64,000 nt of DNA, taken from assembly GCA_034008185.1 (NCBI GenBank), contig CM067082.1:105953311-106017310 (forward strand), written 5' to 3'. The DNA comes from Gorsachius magnificus. Lineage: Eukaryota; Chordata; Aves; Pelecaniformes; Ardeidae. Shown here one piece after another: positions 52,601 to 60,950 of this stretch (position 1 is the first letter of the stretch; every line of letters starts with the position of its first letter). A model generated the notes under the pieces. That model worked only from the letters and a program-made list of their open reading frames with translations, made no database searches and had not been told where the DNA came from. The translations under genes and the position numbers were made by a program.

Positions 52601-55600
52601 TGATTTTTAGAAATTAACTTCCTACAGCATTTTGTTTCTGTATAGAAAAGGGGGGGGGGAATTTACTTCATTTTTTCCTAACGTCTCAGGAAATTTCATG
52701 ATTTCTTAACAAACAAACAAAAAAAAAAAAGAGTCTGTAGAACTGATGCAAACTCTGCCCGCTGTCTAAAAGATGACTAAAAGCAAGAATAAAATTATAG
52801 GTTAGCAAACGCTGGATATGTTGTCAAGAAATAATATAATTTCAAGCATAAACAGCACTGAACTGTAATGTAGTATTTCTACTTGGACTTGGCTGGTGCT
52901 GCTTGGATTGCTTTAAATTATGAGGTCAAATACCAGGGGGTGGTGGTGGGGCAAACCCAAGAGTCAAATCTACCTATCTATATTTTTTTAAAGCTTTCTT
53001 ATCTGAATTAAGGCAAACTTCATTAAAAAACCCCCTATCTCTATATATAGATATATAAAAGAGCTTTTAGCCAAGCCCTGCATGCCTTGAAACATTCAGT
53101 ATAAATCAAACCTCAAAGCAAAGACTTGAGGCCCGATTCTGCATTACAGAAAAATCAGTTCTACAATCAACTTTGTTGAGCATGGACCCAAAGTCTCAGA
53201 GCACTATTTGCAAAGAGAGCGAAAAGATTAATAGCATGTATTTCTTGAAGGAAAATGAAATAGAAAGTAAAGAAAGTAAAAGAAAGACCAGCAGTAAAAA
53301 TCTACAAACCTTGCAGGGAGCGGAGGGTCAGCCTTTCCAGCCACTAACCAGGAAGACCTGTGGTAGGCATATCGATATCTTTTATTGTCCACAGGAACTA
53401 TATCCATTAACACGATGTACTTGGCTTCAGGATCCACTCCGGAGAAAGAAACCCTGATCGTAGGAAACATTCTCCTGAAATAAAGGCAAATTGGAAAATA
53501 AATAGGTGGATGGAGAACAGAAATAAGAGAGCTTCTGAAAAGCTGCTAAAATTAAGGATTCTATTTAAACCGCCTGGAAAAAATGAAAGTATCTATCGAT
53601 TCTGCTGCAGCATGAAGCCTGCGTATCTCTAATACCCACAGAAAGTGAGCTTCAAATCAGAACGATTTTTTGGAAGCAAAAAGAAAAAAGGGTAAAAGTG
53701 AAAAAGGAGATGTACTTTTGCCTGTTAGCTAGAAGTACACAACGATTGCAGAAAATATTTGTACCTGAGGCAAGCAAGTCCTTAGAAACACAGATTTTTT
53801 TTCTTTTTTTTTTTTTAAATGGGATACATACTAGCGTTAGGGAAATATTGCAGAAGTTATTCCCGTTAATATTCTCACATATTTTAGACGCATTTTCTTT
53901 CAAGCCTGCTCATGATATTTCTGAGAGGAGTTTTCAAAACCAAACTTTCCTTTCTTCACTTAAATTTTGACAAACCACAACTTTAGAGTGTAAGGTTTTG
54001 CCGTTAGAGCAGAAATAAAGTTAAATAACTTTAAACAGTTTAGAAATTTCAACTTCAAATCACCGATTTTATTCTTACTTAAAAAAACAACAAAACAAAA
54101 CACTAAACTACATGCTGGTAGAGCTCACTAGTTAGAAAAAAAAATCATCGGGGACCTACATTACTAAGAAGTAACTTCAGGAATTACAAAACCCAAGACA
54201 TTTGGCTTCTCCCGACTGCGCTTGACTGACCCAAAGCCCTTACTGAAGAAACGGCGAGGTGTGAGGTGATGAAAAAGCCTGGGGTTCTTTTGCACATTAT
54301 TTGCAACCCAGAGGAAAAAGAAAAACAAAAAAGAAAAAGACCAAACCCAAAACAAACCGAGCCCTGACTGAATTACTTCCCCACGGCCCCGCATTCCCCC
54401 GTGTCTGTACCAACCCTGCCCCACAAAAAAATAAAAAAATCACTGAGCCGCCCGAAAGAGCTGATAGCCACACACCAAATTATTGGGGAAACAACATTTC
54501 CCCCCCCGGCTTCCTTTCAGCCGGCCGCGCCCCCGGGGCTGAGCCCGCCGAGGGGCTGCCGGCCCGCACGGCAACGATTAAGGGGCTTCAACCTCCTCCC
54601 CCCCCGCAGCCCATCAGTGCTGCTCTCCCAAATTAAAAACTACGGTGTTTCGTTTGTTTTGCTTCCCCCCCTCCCCAAATCCAAAGCCACTTTTAGGAAG
54701 CTGCCCGGAGAGCACCCGGGGCTGCCCCAGCCTTACCTCCCGGATTTGGTGATGATCATCTCGGTACCCAGTTCGTGAAACTTGTCCCAGAGCTCTTTGG
54801 TCTCCAGGCTGCAGGAGATTTTGGCCATCTCCTCGCTGGGGATGATGGGGGTGGTGGGGATGAGGGGCTCAGTGCACAGGGACGAAGGGCTGGTGCTAAA
54901 ATCCCCGTGAGGGTCCAGGCTGGACAAGTCACTCAAAGGCTGGGCGCAAGAGGATTTCTCAACGAATTGTTCTGCAGGATTTTGGGGGAGGAATAGAGAG
55001 GGGGGATTCAGCCAGGACGGGACGACCGCCGAGAAAAACTATTTTCAACAACAAAAAAAAACCCCAACACAAACAAACCAAAACAACCCAAAAAACCCAA
55101 CACCACATTTATCGTTCAGCTGCCCCCCCTCTGGCCCAGCACCCCCCCAGGTCCGCGCTGTTTTTTAGGCGCCGGCTCATCATTTGCGGGCAGGGGTGGC
55201 GATTTTCGGCGATCAGCTCCGAGAGGAGCCCGGGGCGGCGGCGCTCCCCGAAGGCGCACGGGGAGCGGTGCCCAGGGGCGGCGGGGAGCAGCGCGGTCCG
55301 GACCGCATCCCCGCCCGGGGATTACCGGCTCCGCGGGACGCGGAGGGGCGGGCCCTCCGCGCTCCCCCCCCCCCCCCCCCCCCCCCCCGACCGAGGGTTT
55401 CCACGGAAAGGTCACTAATTCTCCTTAAAACGGGAGCGCTCGACCCCGGGGGGCTGCAGAGGGCCGGGGTGGCACCGGTGGAACGCGGGCGGCTGCTTCC
55501 AAATTGCGCCGCTGGCAGAGCGCGTAACGCAGCGGAGAGTCCGAGCGCGGCCGCGCAGGCTCCGCGCTTCTTCCGCGGGGAAGCGAGCTCCTAAACACCG

Positions 55601-57167
55601 AGCGCGGGCTCAGCCGCCCGGAAAACCGGGTCTGCCAAGCCCTCCCGGCCGGTTTGCGGAGGCTGAACGCACTCCGCTGGAGAAACCGGCTCCGGTGGAG
55701 ACGCCTGCGCGGGTGCGGTAGAGCTCCCGCCGGCGCTGGCCGCCCGCCCCGGCTTCGCTCCCGCCGGTGCTTCTCCGTCCCGCAAACTCCGGGGGGGGGG
55801 GGGGGTTGGGGGTGTTCAGCAGCTCGGCTGGGAAGAGGACAGGGGGGAGCGGGGCGGCGGGGGGTTCCGCCCCAGTACCGGGAAGTGGCGGCGGATCCGC
55901 CGCCAAGAAACGGGAGCCTCGTAAAAGCGCCCCGGTCCTACAGAGAAGAAGTTTTGGCCCAAATCTCCGGTTAATAAAAGCCGAGTTACAGGCAGCCGTT
56001 TCCCCGCGATTTCTAATCGAACGGCGCCGGGCAAGGAGTTAAAAAAGAAAAAGAGTGGAATTAATTGAGCCAGCGTTTTCAGAGAAATAAAAAGAAAATT
56101 AGCTACATTTAACACAAGACCGTGGAAATATTGTCAAACAGGAATACTACAACATTCCCGGCCTAGACTAAAAATTAAAGTCTCCAATGAATCCCTGGAC
56201 TATCTGAAATCTCCTAAGTCCGTTGATTAGATGGAGCAGGCAGAGAGCTGCCTTTTTAAAATTCCTTTAAGCTTAATGTAGTTCACTGGCACCCTGAAAG
56301 TTTAATACACTCTTTTTTTTTGTAGTTTTCTGCGAATTTTTGGATCCATGCAAGGACCGCAAGCCGCAGAAACTGGGGGCGGGGGGGAGGGGGGGAAGGA
56401 GGGGAAGATGCTGATGTTTTTTAAAAGCCTTCGGGAATCTGAATCGAGGCGATCGCATAGAAGCGACCGAATAGAAGTGAAATCGCTTACCCGAAAATCG
56501 CGAGGAATTACTATAAAAATCCACCCGGCCGATGTAGAGCAAAACCGTCTGCGTGAGCCTACATCGAGCAGCTACGGAGCGAAGGGATGTTCGAGGTCTA
56601 CGTACAAGTTTTACTACCCCTTGTGAGCCTAGGCACGATACCGGAGGCTCTCTTATTCGCCTTCAAAAACATAGCTGGTTTGCAATAAATATTGAAGAGG
56701 TTCATTTCGTACCAGCGAAGAGAAACGCAGCTACCCGAGGGCAAGAGATTATTCTGCGAATGGCCAAACTGGATAAATGAGCGGTGTCATTTAAGCTGGA
56801 GGCGTTTAGAGAGCGGTCTGCGCTACCAACAGCCTCGCCTGGAAACGGCGGCGGGCAATGAGGAGGCTTCACCGGCTTCGGCCGGGCGGCTTTTCCTTGG
56901 GCGGGGGAAGCCGGTTGGGCAGGGGGACACCCCGCAGCTTCCAGGAGGGTGAGCCTGAGCGGAGAGCGGGCTCCGCCGGGGACGGACGGGCGGAGGGACA
57001 GACGGACGGACACCCGCGGGCCACCCCTGTCCCCACTCACCCAGCGGTTTGATGGTGCTCTCGGGGGACTCCTTGTCCTTGGAGCTGCCGCTCGACATGA
57101 GGGCGGCGATGGAGAAGGCGTTGGCCCGGGAGGAGAGCTGCGGCTTGGGGGGCGGCGTGTACTCCAT
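22300..57167 (-). CDS. TBX20: T-box transcription factor TBX20 (complete, 8 coding exons)
   Basis: Joined exons 57041-57167, 54737-54971, 53310-53474, 47913-48021, 42167-42325, 38325-38401, 26551-26660 and 22300-22640 give 1323 nt, coding for 440 residues plus TGA. Human TBX20 is about 447 residues; the difference fits a shorter Ser/Gly-rich linker before the T-box. The N-terminus carries FSIAALM (residues 18-24), an eh1-type Groucho/TLE-binding motif. The T-box DNA-binding domain spans about residues 96-290, and the C-terminal Ser/Pro/Gly-rich part (292-440) holds the transcriptional regulatory regions of the family. TBX20 is a nuclear protein that binds AGGTGTGA-type sites and acts with GATA4, NKX2-5 and TBX5 in heart chamber and valve development; this role is known for the family. 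The ATG is supported by G at -3 and +4 and by MEYT at the N-terminus, as in vertebrate TBX20. Confidence 0.97.
22641..26550 (-). other. TBX20 intron 7 (3.91 kb)
   Basis: Strongly AT-rich, especially 22720-24080. There is no recognisable mobile element or extra exon. Open frames near 24110-24460 and 25600-26090 are short and unsupported. Confidence 0.85.
26551..26660 (-). CDS. TBX20: TBX20 coding exon 7
   Basis: 110 nt. It completes Arg291 and codes for residues 292-327 plus the first base of Gly328: [20 protein letters not shown] then [16 protein letters not shown]. The acceptor CTTCCACAG leaves A GAA AGT, matching the family's RESVESL. The donor is AGAG then GTAGGA; this choice, and not the neighbouring AG, gives the [11 protein letters not shown] junction expected in TBX20. 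The acidic [11 protein letters not shown] segment follows the T-box immediately. Confidence 0.95.
26661..38324 (-). other. TBX20 intron 6 (11.7 kb)
   Basis: The longest intron. The longest open frame is 214 codons on the minus strand (33118-33762), with no known domain and no coding-like texture. T-rich and A-rich simple runs lie near 31850-31870 and 33085-33115, and a CCAAA-rich patch near 32288-32335. Quiet AT-rich blocks at about 34560-34760 and 35400-35770 could be regulatory. No mobile element was confidently recognised. Confidence 0.8.
35400..35770. promoter_or_regulatory. Candidate intronic regulatory element
   Basis: An AT-rich block in intron 6 free of simple repeats, with cores such as CATATAATGCAAACAG, TTTAATCCTAACGG (Pitx/Otx-like TAATCC), TTCAATTAGG, CCAATTACTGG and GACTAATTTAATTTC. 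I infer possible enhancer function from texture only. Confidence 0.27.
38325..38401 (-). CDS. TBX20: TBX20 coding exon 6 (end of T-box)
   Basis: 77 nt coding for residues 266-290 plus two bases of Arg291: [20 protein letters not shown] then [21 protein letters not shown] is the terminal recognition helix of the T-box. The acceptor is TTTCCAG. The donor is GAGAG then GTAATG, so reading straight into the intron gives AGG TAA, that is Arg and stop: a built-in end for an unspliced short form of 291 residues. Confidence 0.97.
40091..40218 (+). mobile_element. CR1 LINE 3' end fragment, sense (antisense to TBX20)
   Basis: Close to the avian CR1 consensus: CAGGTTGGATGGGGCTTTGG, GGTGTCCCTGCCCACGGCAG, GAACTAGATGATCTTTACAG, CCCTTCCAACCCAAACC and the terminal ATTCTATGATTCTATGA. 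The orientation is opposite to TBX20. The element may extend some way to the left of 40091, but the similarity fades there. Confidence 0.93.
41570..41960. promoter_or_regulatory. Candidate intronic regulatory element
   Basis: A repeat-free AT-rich stretch in intron 5 with clustered homeodomain/POU-like cores: ACTCATTAGCAATC, CATGCAAATTGAAATTC (contains ATGCAAAT), GCTTAATTAGTCAAC, and CTATAATTAGAAAAGG. Its texture resembles conserved enhancers in developmental gene introns. No alignment was possible, so this is inference. Confidence 0.33.
42167..42325 (-). CDS. TBX20: TBX20 coding exon 5 (T-box)
   Basis: 159 nt, phase 0 at both ends, 53 codons (residues 213-265). It reads [20 protein letters not shown], then [20 protein letters not shown] and [13 protein letters not shown]. 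The motifs NSMHKYQPR and TAVTAYQNQ are hallmarks of the T-box fold and its dimer and DNA surfaces. The acceptor is CTTGCAG and the donor CTG then GTGAGT. Confidence 0.98.
42326..47912 (-). other. TBX20 intron 4 (5.59 kb)
   Basis: No exon or recognisable mobile element is seen. There is a T/G-rich low-complexity patch near 46500-46560, an A-run at 46377-46388 and a G8 run near 46720. Overlapping open frames near 44270-44720 are short and on several strands at once, so I treat them as accidental. Confidence 0.85.
47913..48021 (-). CDS. TBX20: TBX20 coding exon 4 (T-box)
   Basis: 109 nt. It completes Arg176 and codes for residues 177-212: [20 protein letters not shown] then [16 protein letters not shown], the central T-box. 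The acceptor is TTTTTTAG and the donor is CAC then GTGAGT (consensus). It ends in phase 0. Confidence 0.97.
48022..53309 (-). other. TBX20 intron 3 (5.29 kb)
   Basis: Mostly unique sequence, with a G-run near 52650-52660, an AT repeat near 53038-53060 and no CR1 copy that I recognise. The part next to exon 4 (48100-48850) is free of simple repeats and rich in TTAAT/ATTAA cores, described separately. Open frames inside are short and unsupported. Confidence 0.85.
48100..48850. promoter_or_regulatory. Candidate intronic regulatory element
   Basis: A repeat-free AT-rich block in intron 3 with many homeodomain-type cores, for example TTAATGAACG, CATTAATG, GTTTAATTCACTGG, AATTAACTGC and CAATTAACAATCC. 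It also has runs such as CACTGGAACGTAATGAAG that do not look like decaying repeat DNA. Its look is that of a conserved non-coding element, but conservation cannot be tested here. Confidence 0.3.
53310..53474 (-). CDS. TBX20: TBX20 coding exon 3 (T-box)
   Basis: 165 nt, phase 2 at both ends, completing Arg121 and coding for residues 122-175 plus two bases of Arg176. It holds the core T-box strands [40 protein letters not shown] and [14 protein letters not shown], including DNA-contact and fold residues conserved in the family. The acceptor TTTCAG is good. The donor is CAAG then GTTTGT, which lacks the usual purine-A at +3/+4. Retention of intron 3 would end the protein about 24 codons later. 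Confidence 0.97.
53475..54736 (-). other. TBX20 intron 2 (1.26 kb)
   Basis: GC-rich next to exon 2, AT-rich next to exon 3. It contains an exact T-box half site, AGGTGTGA, at 54257-54264 on the plus strand, followed by a second GGTGATG. No other feature is supported. Confidence 0.9.
54737..54971 (-). CDS. TBX20: TBX20 coding exon 2
   Basis: 235 nt coding for the rest of Glu43 through the first two bases of Arg121. It reads [13 protein letters not shown], then a short Ser-rich linker [14 protein letters not shown] that is shorter than in mammals, then the start of the T-box: [20 protein letters not shown] and IITKSG. The acceptor is CTGCAG. The donor is AG then GTAAGG, which restores an Arg codon with exon 3. 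Confidence 0.97.
55364..55388. repeat. C25 homopolymer in TBX20 intron 1
   Basis: Twenty-five consecutive C on the plus strand, which is G25 on the transcribed gene's sense strand. It can form G-quadruplex structure in the pre-mRNA or in DNA, and its length is likely inaccurate in any assembly. Confidence 0.9.
55791..55805. repeat. G15 homopolymer in TBX20 intron 1
   Basis: Fifteen G followed by TTGGGGGTG. It lies 403 bases from the C25 run, with the opposite strand bias, so the two could pair as an inverted repeat or act as separate quadruplex sites. Confidence 0.88.
57041..57167 (-). CDS. TBX20: TBX20 coding exon 1
   Basis: Codes for residues 1-42 plus the first base of codon 43. It begins [19 protein letters not shown] and contains the eh1-like repression motif FSIAALM at 18-24, followed by a Ser/Lys/Glu-rich stretch ending TIKPL. 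The ATG is 57165-57167. The donor is GG then GTGAGT (intron starts at 57040), a consensus site. No upstream ATG occurs in the 120 nt before the start. Confidence 0.97.
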
Positions 57168-57310
57168 GGCCAGCCGGCGGGGACGGGGGAAGGGGGGCAC
57201 CGGGCGGGCGGGCGGCAGCGCTCTGCAGCCGGGGCTGCGCGGTCCCCCGCCTTAACGCGGAGCCGCCGAGATCCTATCGGCCGGCGGCCAATCGGCGGCG
57301 GGACACGTCA
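57168..57310 (-). promoter_or_regulatory. Presumed TBX20 5' UTR and proximal promoter (TATA-less)
   Basis: GC-rich sequence directly upstream of the ATG. On the minus strand there is an ATTGG (CCAAT at 57288-57292 on the plus strand) about 121-125 nt before the start codon, beside a CCGATAGG that resembles a GATA site but lacks the preferred A/T. No TATA box lies within 250 nt. TBX20 is known to respond to BMP/SMAD and to cardiac GATA/NKX factors in other vertebrates, but I cannot assign such sites with confidence. The transcription start is not located. Confidence 0.45.
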
Positions 57311-57330
57311 AGGGCCCCGGCCCGGCCGCG

Positions 57331-57404
57331 GAGGAGGGGGCGGAGGCGGGCAGGAGGAGGAGGAGGAGGAGGAGAAGAAGAGGAGGAGGAGGGGGGGGGC
57401 GGGG
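57331..57404. repeat. GGA polypurine tract upstream of TBX20
   Basis: About 70 bases of almost pure purine on the plus strand: GAGGAGGGGGCGGAGG, then a GGA/GAA repeat core at 57352-57392, then a G-run. It starts about 165 nt above the TBX20 ATG. Such mirror-like purine tracts can form triplex or quadruplex structures and bind SP/MAZ-type zinc fingers. Confidence 0.85.
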
Positions 57405-58540
57405 CTCTGCCCGCCCCCCGGCAGCGGGGGCTCCGGGCAACCCAGCCCCGCTCCCCGCCGAGGCCCCGGCGGCGGGAGCGGTTCGGGGTGAGCCCCCCGC
57501 TCCTCTGAGCCCTGATGGCGGGGGGCAAGCCACACGGCCGGGGATGCTCCCCCGAAGGTCCCCGGTTGCCATTCGCTGTATGGAGGCGAGAATCAGCGGA
57601 GAGATGGTCGAAAGGAGGAAAATAAATTGGTTTATTTTTTTGTTTTCTTTTTTTTTTTTTCTCGTGCGCGTGTGTGTCAATTTTCTACTTTAGATTCAAA
57701 CTTTAAAAGGCCACGACTTTCGTAGCAGCCGTTTCGTCGTTGTGTGCCTTCTGCTGGGACAGAAAGTTCCTAAAGGCTGACCGCGCACTTGGTTTTCCTG
57801 CACCGGATCCCAAATCCTGTCATCCCCACCAGCTGTACTCGCCCTGACCGACTCCAGGTGAGAGCCAAGCCGGGGCGAGGGCCGCTGGTCCCAGTTTTCT
57901 TCAACTCCGTTTCATCGGCTCCGCCGAACTAGACGGTATTGATCAAGCACGTAAGACAGAGGGAAAACCGGGACGGGCTGACGGTGCCAACGAGCAGATT
58001 ATCCCAAAGCAGTGATTTAAGTAAGTTGCTCACCAGTGCTCTCTTAAACACACCCTGTAAGCATCCTCCCGTCAATAAAAAAAAAAAAGCGGGCAATCTA
58101 GCTAAAGTCCTTAAAATAAAAACAGGACTGAAAAGATTTGCTTGCTAAAACGACTCAAGAGGACACGCAATTTTTTTTTTTTTTGGTTTATACTGAAGCG
58201 CCAACTACGAAACCCAAAACAGAATCCGAGAAGCTTTTAAACACGCAGGCGTGTGCCAAGGGACATACCGCTGGAAGGACTATCCCCGGGTCAGGTACAG
58301 ATCTGTGGCACCCCTGTTCCTGCTGAATGTAACCAATTAATACGGAGAAAAAGGTACTCGAGTCGCCCCGGCCGCCTCTTGCAATCGCAGCCATCTAAGC
58401 GGGCAACACAAAATAGTGCCTTATCGCTATGAAATGAGTGAGAACCGACCCCGCTTTGCCCTCTTATTAGCTGAAATTGCCAGAGAATATATAGGTAGAA
58501 TAGATAGAATGGAAATACATATATATATTCTATCGCGAAC
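57405..58540. other. TBX20 upstream flank, moderate GC
   Basis: GC content falls after about 57600 and the stretch contains T-runs (57649-57660, 58171-58183) and an A-run (58079-58088). A 10-bp inverted repeat (AGAATATATA at 58484-58493 and TATATATTCT at 58522-58531) lies in an AT island. No exon is recognised. Confidence 0.6.
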
Positions 58541-58679
58541 AGGACGCGTATTTAGAAGTGCCTGAAGCATTTGGCGGGGGGCTAAAGATTTCACTGTGGC
58601 CCACAGTGGTCCGGGGGGCCCGGTCTTGCCTAAGGCGTAGGCTGGGGAAGAGGGGTGCAGAGGAAGAGCCCGGCCAGCA

Positions 58680-58704
58680 ACACACACACACACACACACA
58701 CACA
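58680..58704. repeat. (CA)12 microsatellite
   Basis: An uninterrupted CA dinucleotide array of about 25 bases inside the upstream CpG-rich domain. Its length probably varies between individuals. Confidence 0.93.
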
Positions 58705-60285
58705 GGGGCCGGGGAGCCGGGAGACCCCGCAGCGGCAAGGTGGGCTCACGAAGCATCGCCTCTTGTCGCAGAGAGAAAACGAGACGAGCTGTTCTCCCGA
58801 CATCAGCCCCAAGAAAACAAACAAAAAAAAGGGTCCCCATATCGCTTTACTGCTTTACTCCGAGGGAGATCCCTCCTTTTAACAGCGCGCTTTCCCTGCG
58901 GGACAGCCCCGCTCCCGGCGTGCGGAGGGCGGCGGCGGCGGGACGGGGGTCCCGGAGTCCCGGCCGTCCCGGAGTCCCGGCCCTGCGCTCCCTTGGCCCG
59001 GCCTGAAAAGCAGGGTCCGGCCTGCCTGGAAAGAAAGTCACGGGAGGGTACCAATAACCTGGGGAAACTATTCTCTTCAATTCTCTTCACCCTTCCTGTG
59101 GCGGTGGGGGGGATGCCTAAGTCCCCTTTGGTTCCCTGCCTCCCCTGTGCGCCGCCCAAATAAGAGTAATAAAAAAGCCAAGCCCCCGCCGAAGTGACAG
59201 CGCGGATTCTGCTCCCCAAAAGCTCTCCCTTTCCCCCTGCTTATCTCCGTCCCCGAGCAGCCAGGTCGTGACATACCTGTCCCTAGCAGGGGCTGCTCCC
59301 GTCGGGGCTCAGGGAAGGGGGGAGGCGGGGGGCGGTGAATATTTCGCTGCTGCCCGCGCCTGGCTGGAAAACACCGACCCTCGGGGGTGGGATGGGGTGG
59401 GCTCAGCCCCGGCAGCTGCGGCAGCGCCCGGGACCCCTTTCTGCTTTTCCTCGCCGCGGGATCGCCGGCCCCGCCGGGTGACCGGTCGCCGCTTTTCCCT
59501 GGGGGAGAAAGGACTCAGCCCCGGCGGGGGGAAGCGCGGCGCGGCGAGGGGCAGCGGGGACCCGGGAGCGGGGCGGCTCGGCGGGCGAGGCGGGGCAGCG
59601 AGGCCGCGGCGTGAGGACGGGGCTGGCCATGGCCTCCGGGCAGTGTGTTGCCCCCCCTGGGAGAGGGACCGGCCTTGGGGATGTGCGGGTCCCTGCCCGT
59701 GCCTTGGAGATCAAACACCAGGGTGGAAAGGACCCTGGGGCTTCGTTTTATTTTATTTTACACGGGGTCCGTCCACCCGGGATGGCTCAGTTAAGCCATG
59801 CGGGCTTTCCCCCTGTCCCACGAGAATCTTTATTTTCTTACTTTTCCCCTCGCTCCGCCTCCGATAATGGAATGAGCCTTGTCCAGACGCCCAGAGCACC
59901 CCCTCCTCCCCCGCGGGCAACGAACGGGGCTCGGCGCCGCCCGCCGAACCCTCGCTGCCCCCGCCGGGGCCGAGCAGGGGAGACACGCGGATCCGGAGAC
60001 CCGAGTGGGGAAGGGGAGAGAGCCCAGCTCCTCTGGGCTGCTCTGCCGCCCCTGCCCGTAGGCCCTCTGCGGGGATGGGGTTTGGAGGGGTGGGGGAGGG
60101 CTTTCAGGGACGGGGGGTGTCGGAGGGACACACCAGTACCCCACCGCAGCCGGGCCGGGGGCAGCTGCCCCCGCCGCACCGACCCCGCTCCCCGGAGCAG
60201 AGTTACGAGCCCCGCTGCACCCGAGCGGGGCGGTTGCCTTGTACCAACCCGTTCCAAATTAAATCCCTCGTTATTTCTTTACCCG

Positions 60286-60295
60286 TATATAAAGG
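60286..60295 (+). promoter_or_regulatory. Consensus TATA box facing away from TBX20
   Basis: TATATAAAGG preceded by ACCCG and followed by the GC-rich GACGCGCCATCGCCGCCG, an arrangement like a real core promoter. The orientation is plus, opposite to TBX20, and a start near 60316-60320 would be predicted. It lies about 3.1 kb above the TBX20 ATG inside the CpG domain. No coding exon follows, so a divergent non-coding RNA would be the simplest product. A chance match remains possible. Confidence 0.35.
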
Positions 60296-60928
60296 ACGCG
60301 CCATCGCCGCCGCCGAGTTTGTTTTACGTCTAGCAAATCCAGGTGTTTGCCGCTAGTGTCAGCCTGGTACGGCAGAGGCATTTCATCAGGCTTCGTTATG
60401 ATCTCAAAATACCTTTCCCCCCTCCTTCCTTAGGGTAAAAAGCCCCTTGCTGCCTTGTGCTCTGGCAAAATCCAGCGTGCGGGGCAGCGCTGCGGGTAAT
60501 TCCCGCCTAACCTCGTTGCGCTCGTTCAGTCACCAGCTTTAATCAGGATTAGATTTCAGTTTCCAAACGGGGAGCTTGGAGCCCCCCTCCAAAACGCCTC
60601 TTTGATCCCTGAAAAGCAAAGGCGAAAAACCTGATCCCGTAAAAACGATGAACGCGGCTTCTTCCCGGCCCTTCTCTCACCTAGCCAAAATCACGACGGG
60701 AACGAGACCCGAGGGACAGAAACCTGCGGAAACCCGCCAGGAAACCTAGCGTCCTGCCCAGCAGGAGGGATGGTTTCAGATCACCACGGGTGACATGAGC
60801 TCCGGCCCTGCGCGCTTTTCCGCGGCCGCGCAACTCTGCCGGGAGGGCGGGGTGCACGGAAAAGGGTGGGGGCCCCACGCTCAGTTTTTAAGCAACCGTC
60901 TCCCGCAGTGATGAGAGGGGGCCACCGC

Positions 60929-60950
60929 TTTTTTTTTTTTTTTTTTTTTT
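60929..60950. repeat. T22 homopolymer
   Basis: Twenty-two T in an otherwise GC-rich stretch, with no adjacent retroposon body or target duplication visible. Confidence 0.9.

Larger units (their letters stand above)
54972..57040 (-). other. TBX20 intron 1 (2.07 kb, GC-rich)
   Basis: Most of it is CpG-rich, continuing the promoter CpG island into the gene, with C25 at 55364-55388 and G15 at 55791-55805. A less GC-rich patch lies at about 56050-56350. The open frames here, up to about 136 codons, are a by-product of the GC-rich, stop-poor sequence. The acceptor is CTGCAG at 54972-54977, read on the minus strand. Confidence 0.9.

Noticed and set aside
57198..57200. Earlier in-frame start of TBX20 at a GTG 11 codons upstream
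   Set aside because: The codon is GTG, not ATG. The ATG at 57165-57167 has G at -3 and +4 and gives the N-terminus MEYT expected of vertebrate TBX20.
58484..58531. AT-rich inverted repeat as a stem-loop or origin-like element
   Set aside because: The arms are ATATAT-based simple sequence, so self-complementarity is expected; no supporting context.
59611..60333. 240-codon open frame in the upstream CpG domain (plus strand), with other long frames at 59268 and 61183
   Set aside because: GC-rich DNA is poor in stop codons, several frames are open at once on both strands, and the translations are Pro/Arg/Gly/Ala-rich with no domain or family resemblance.
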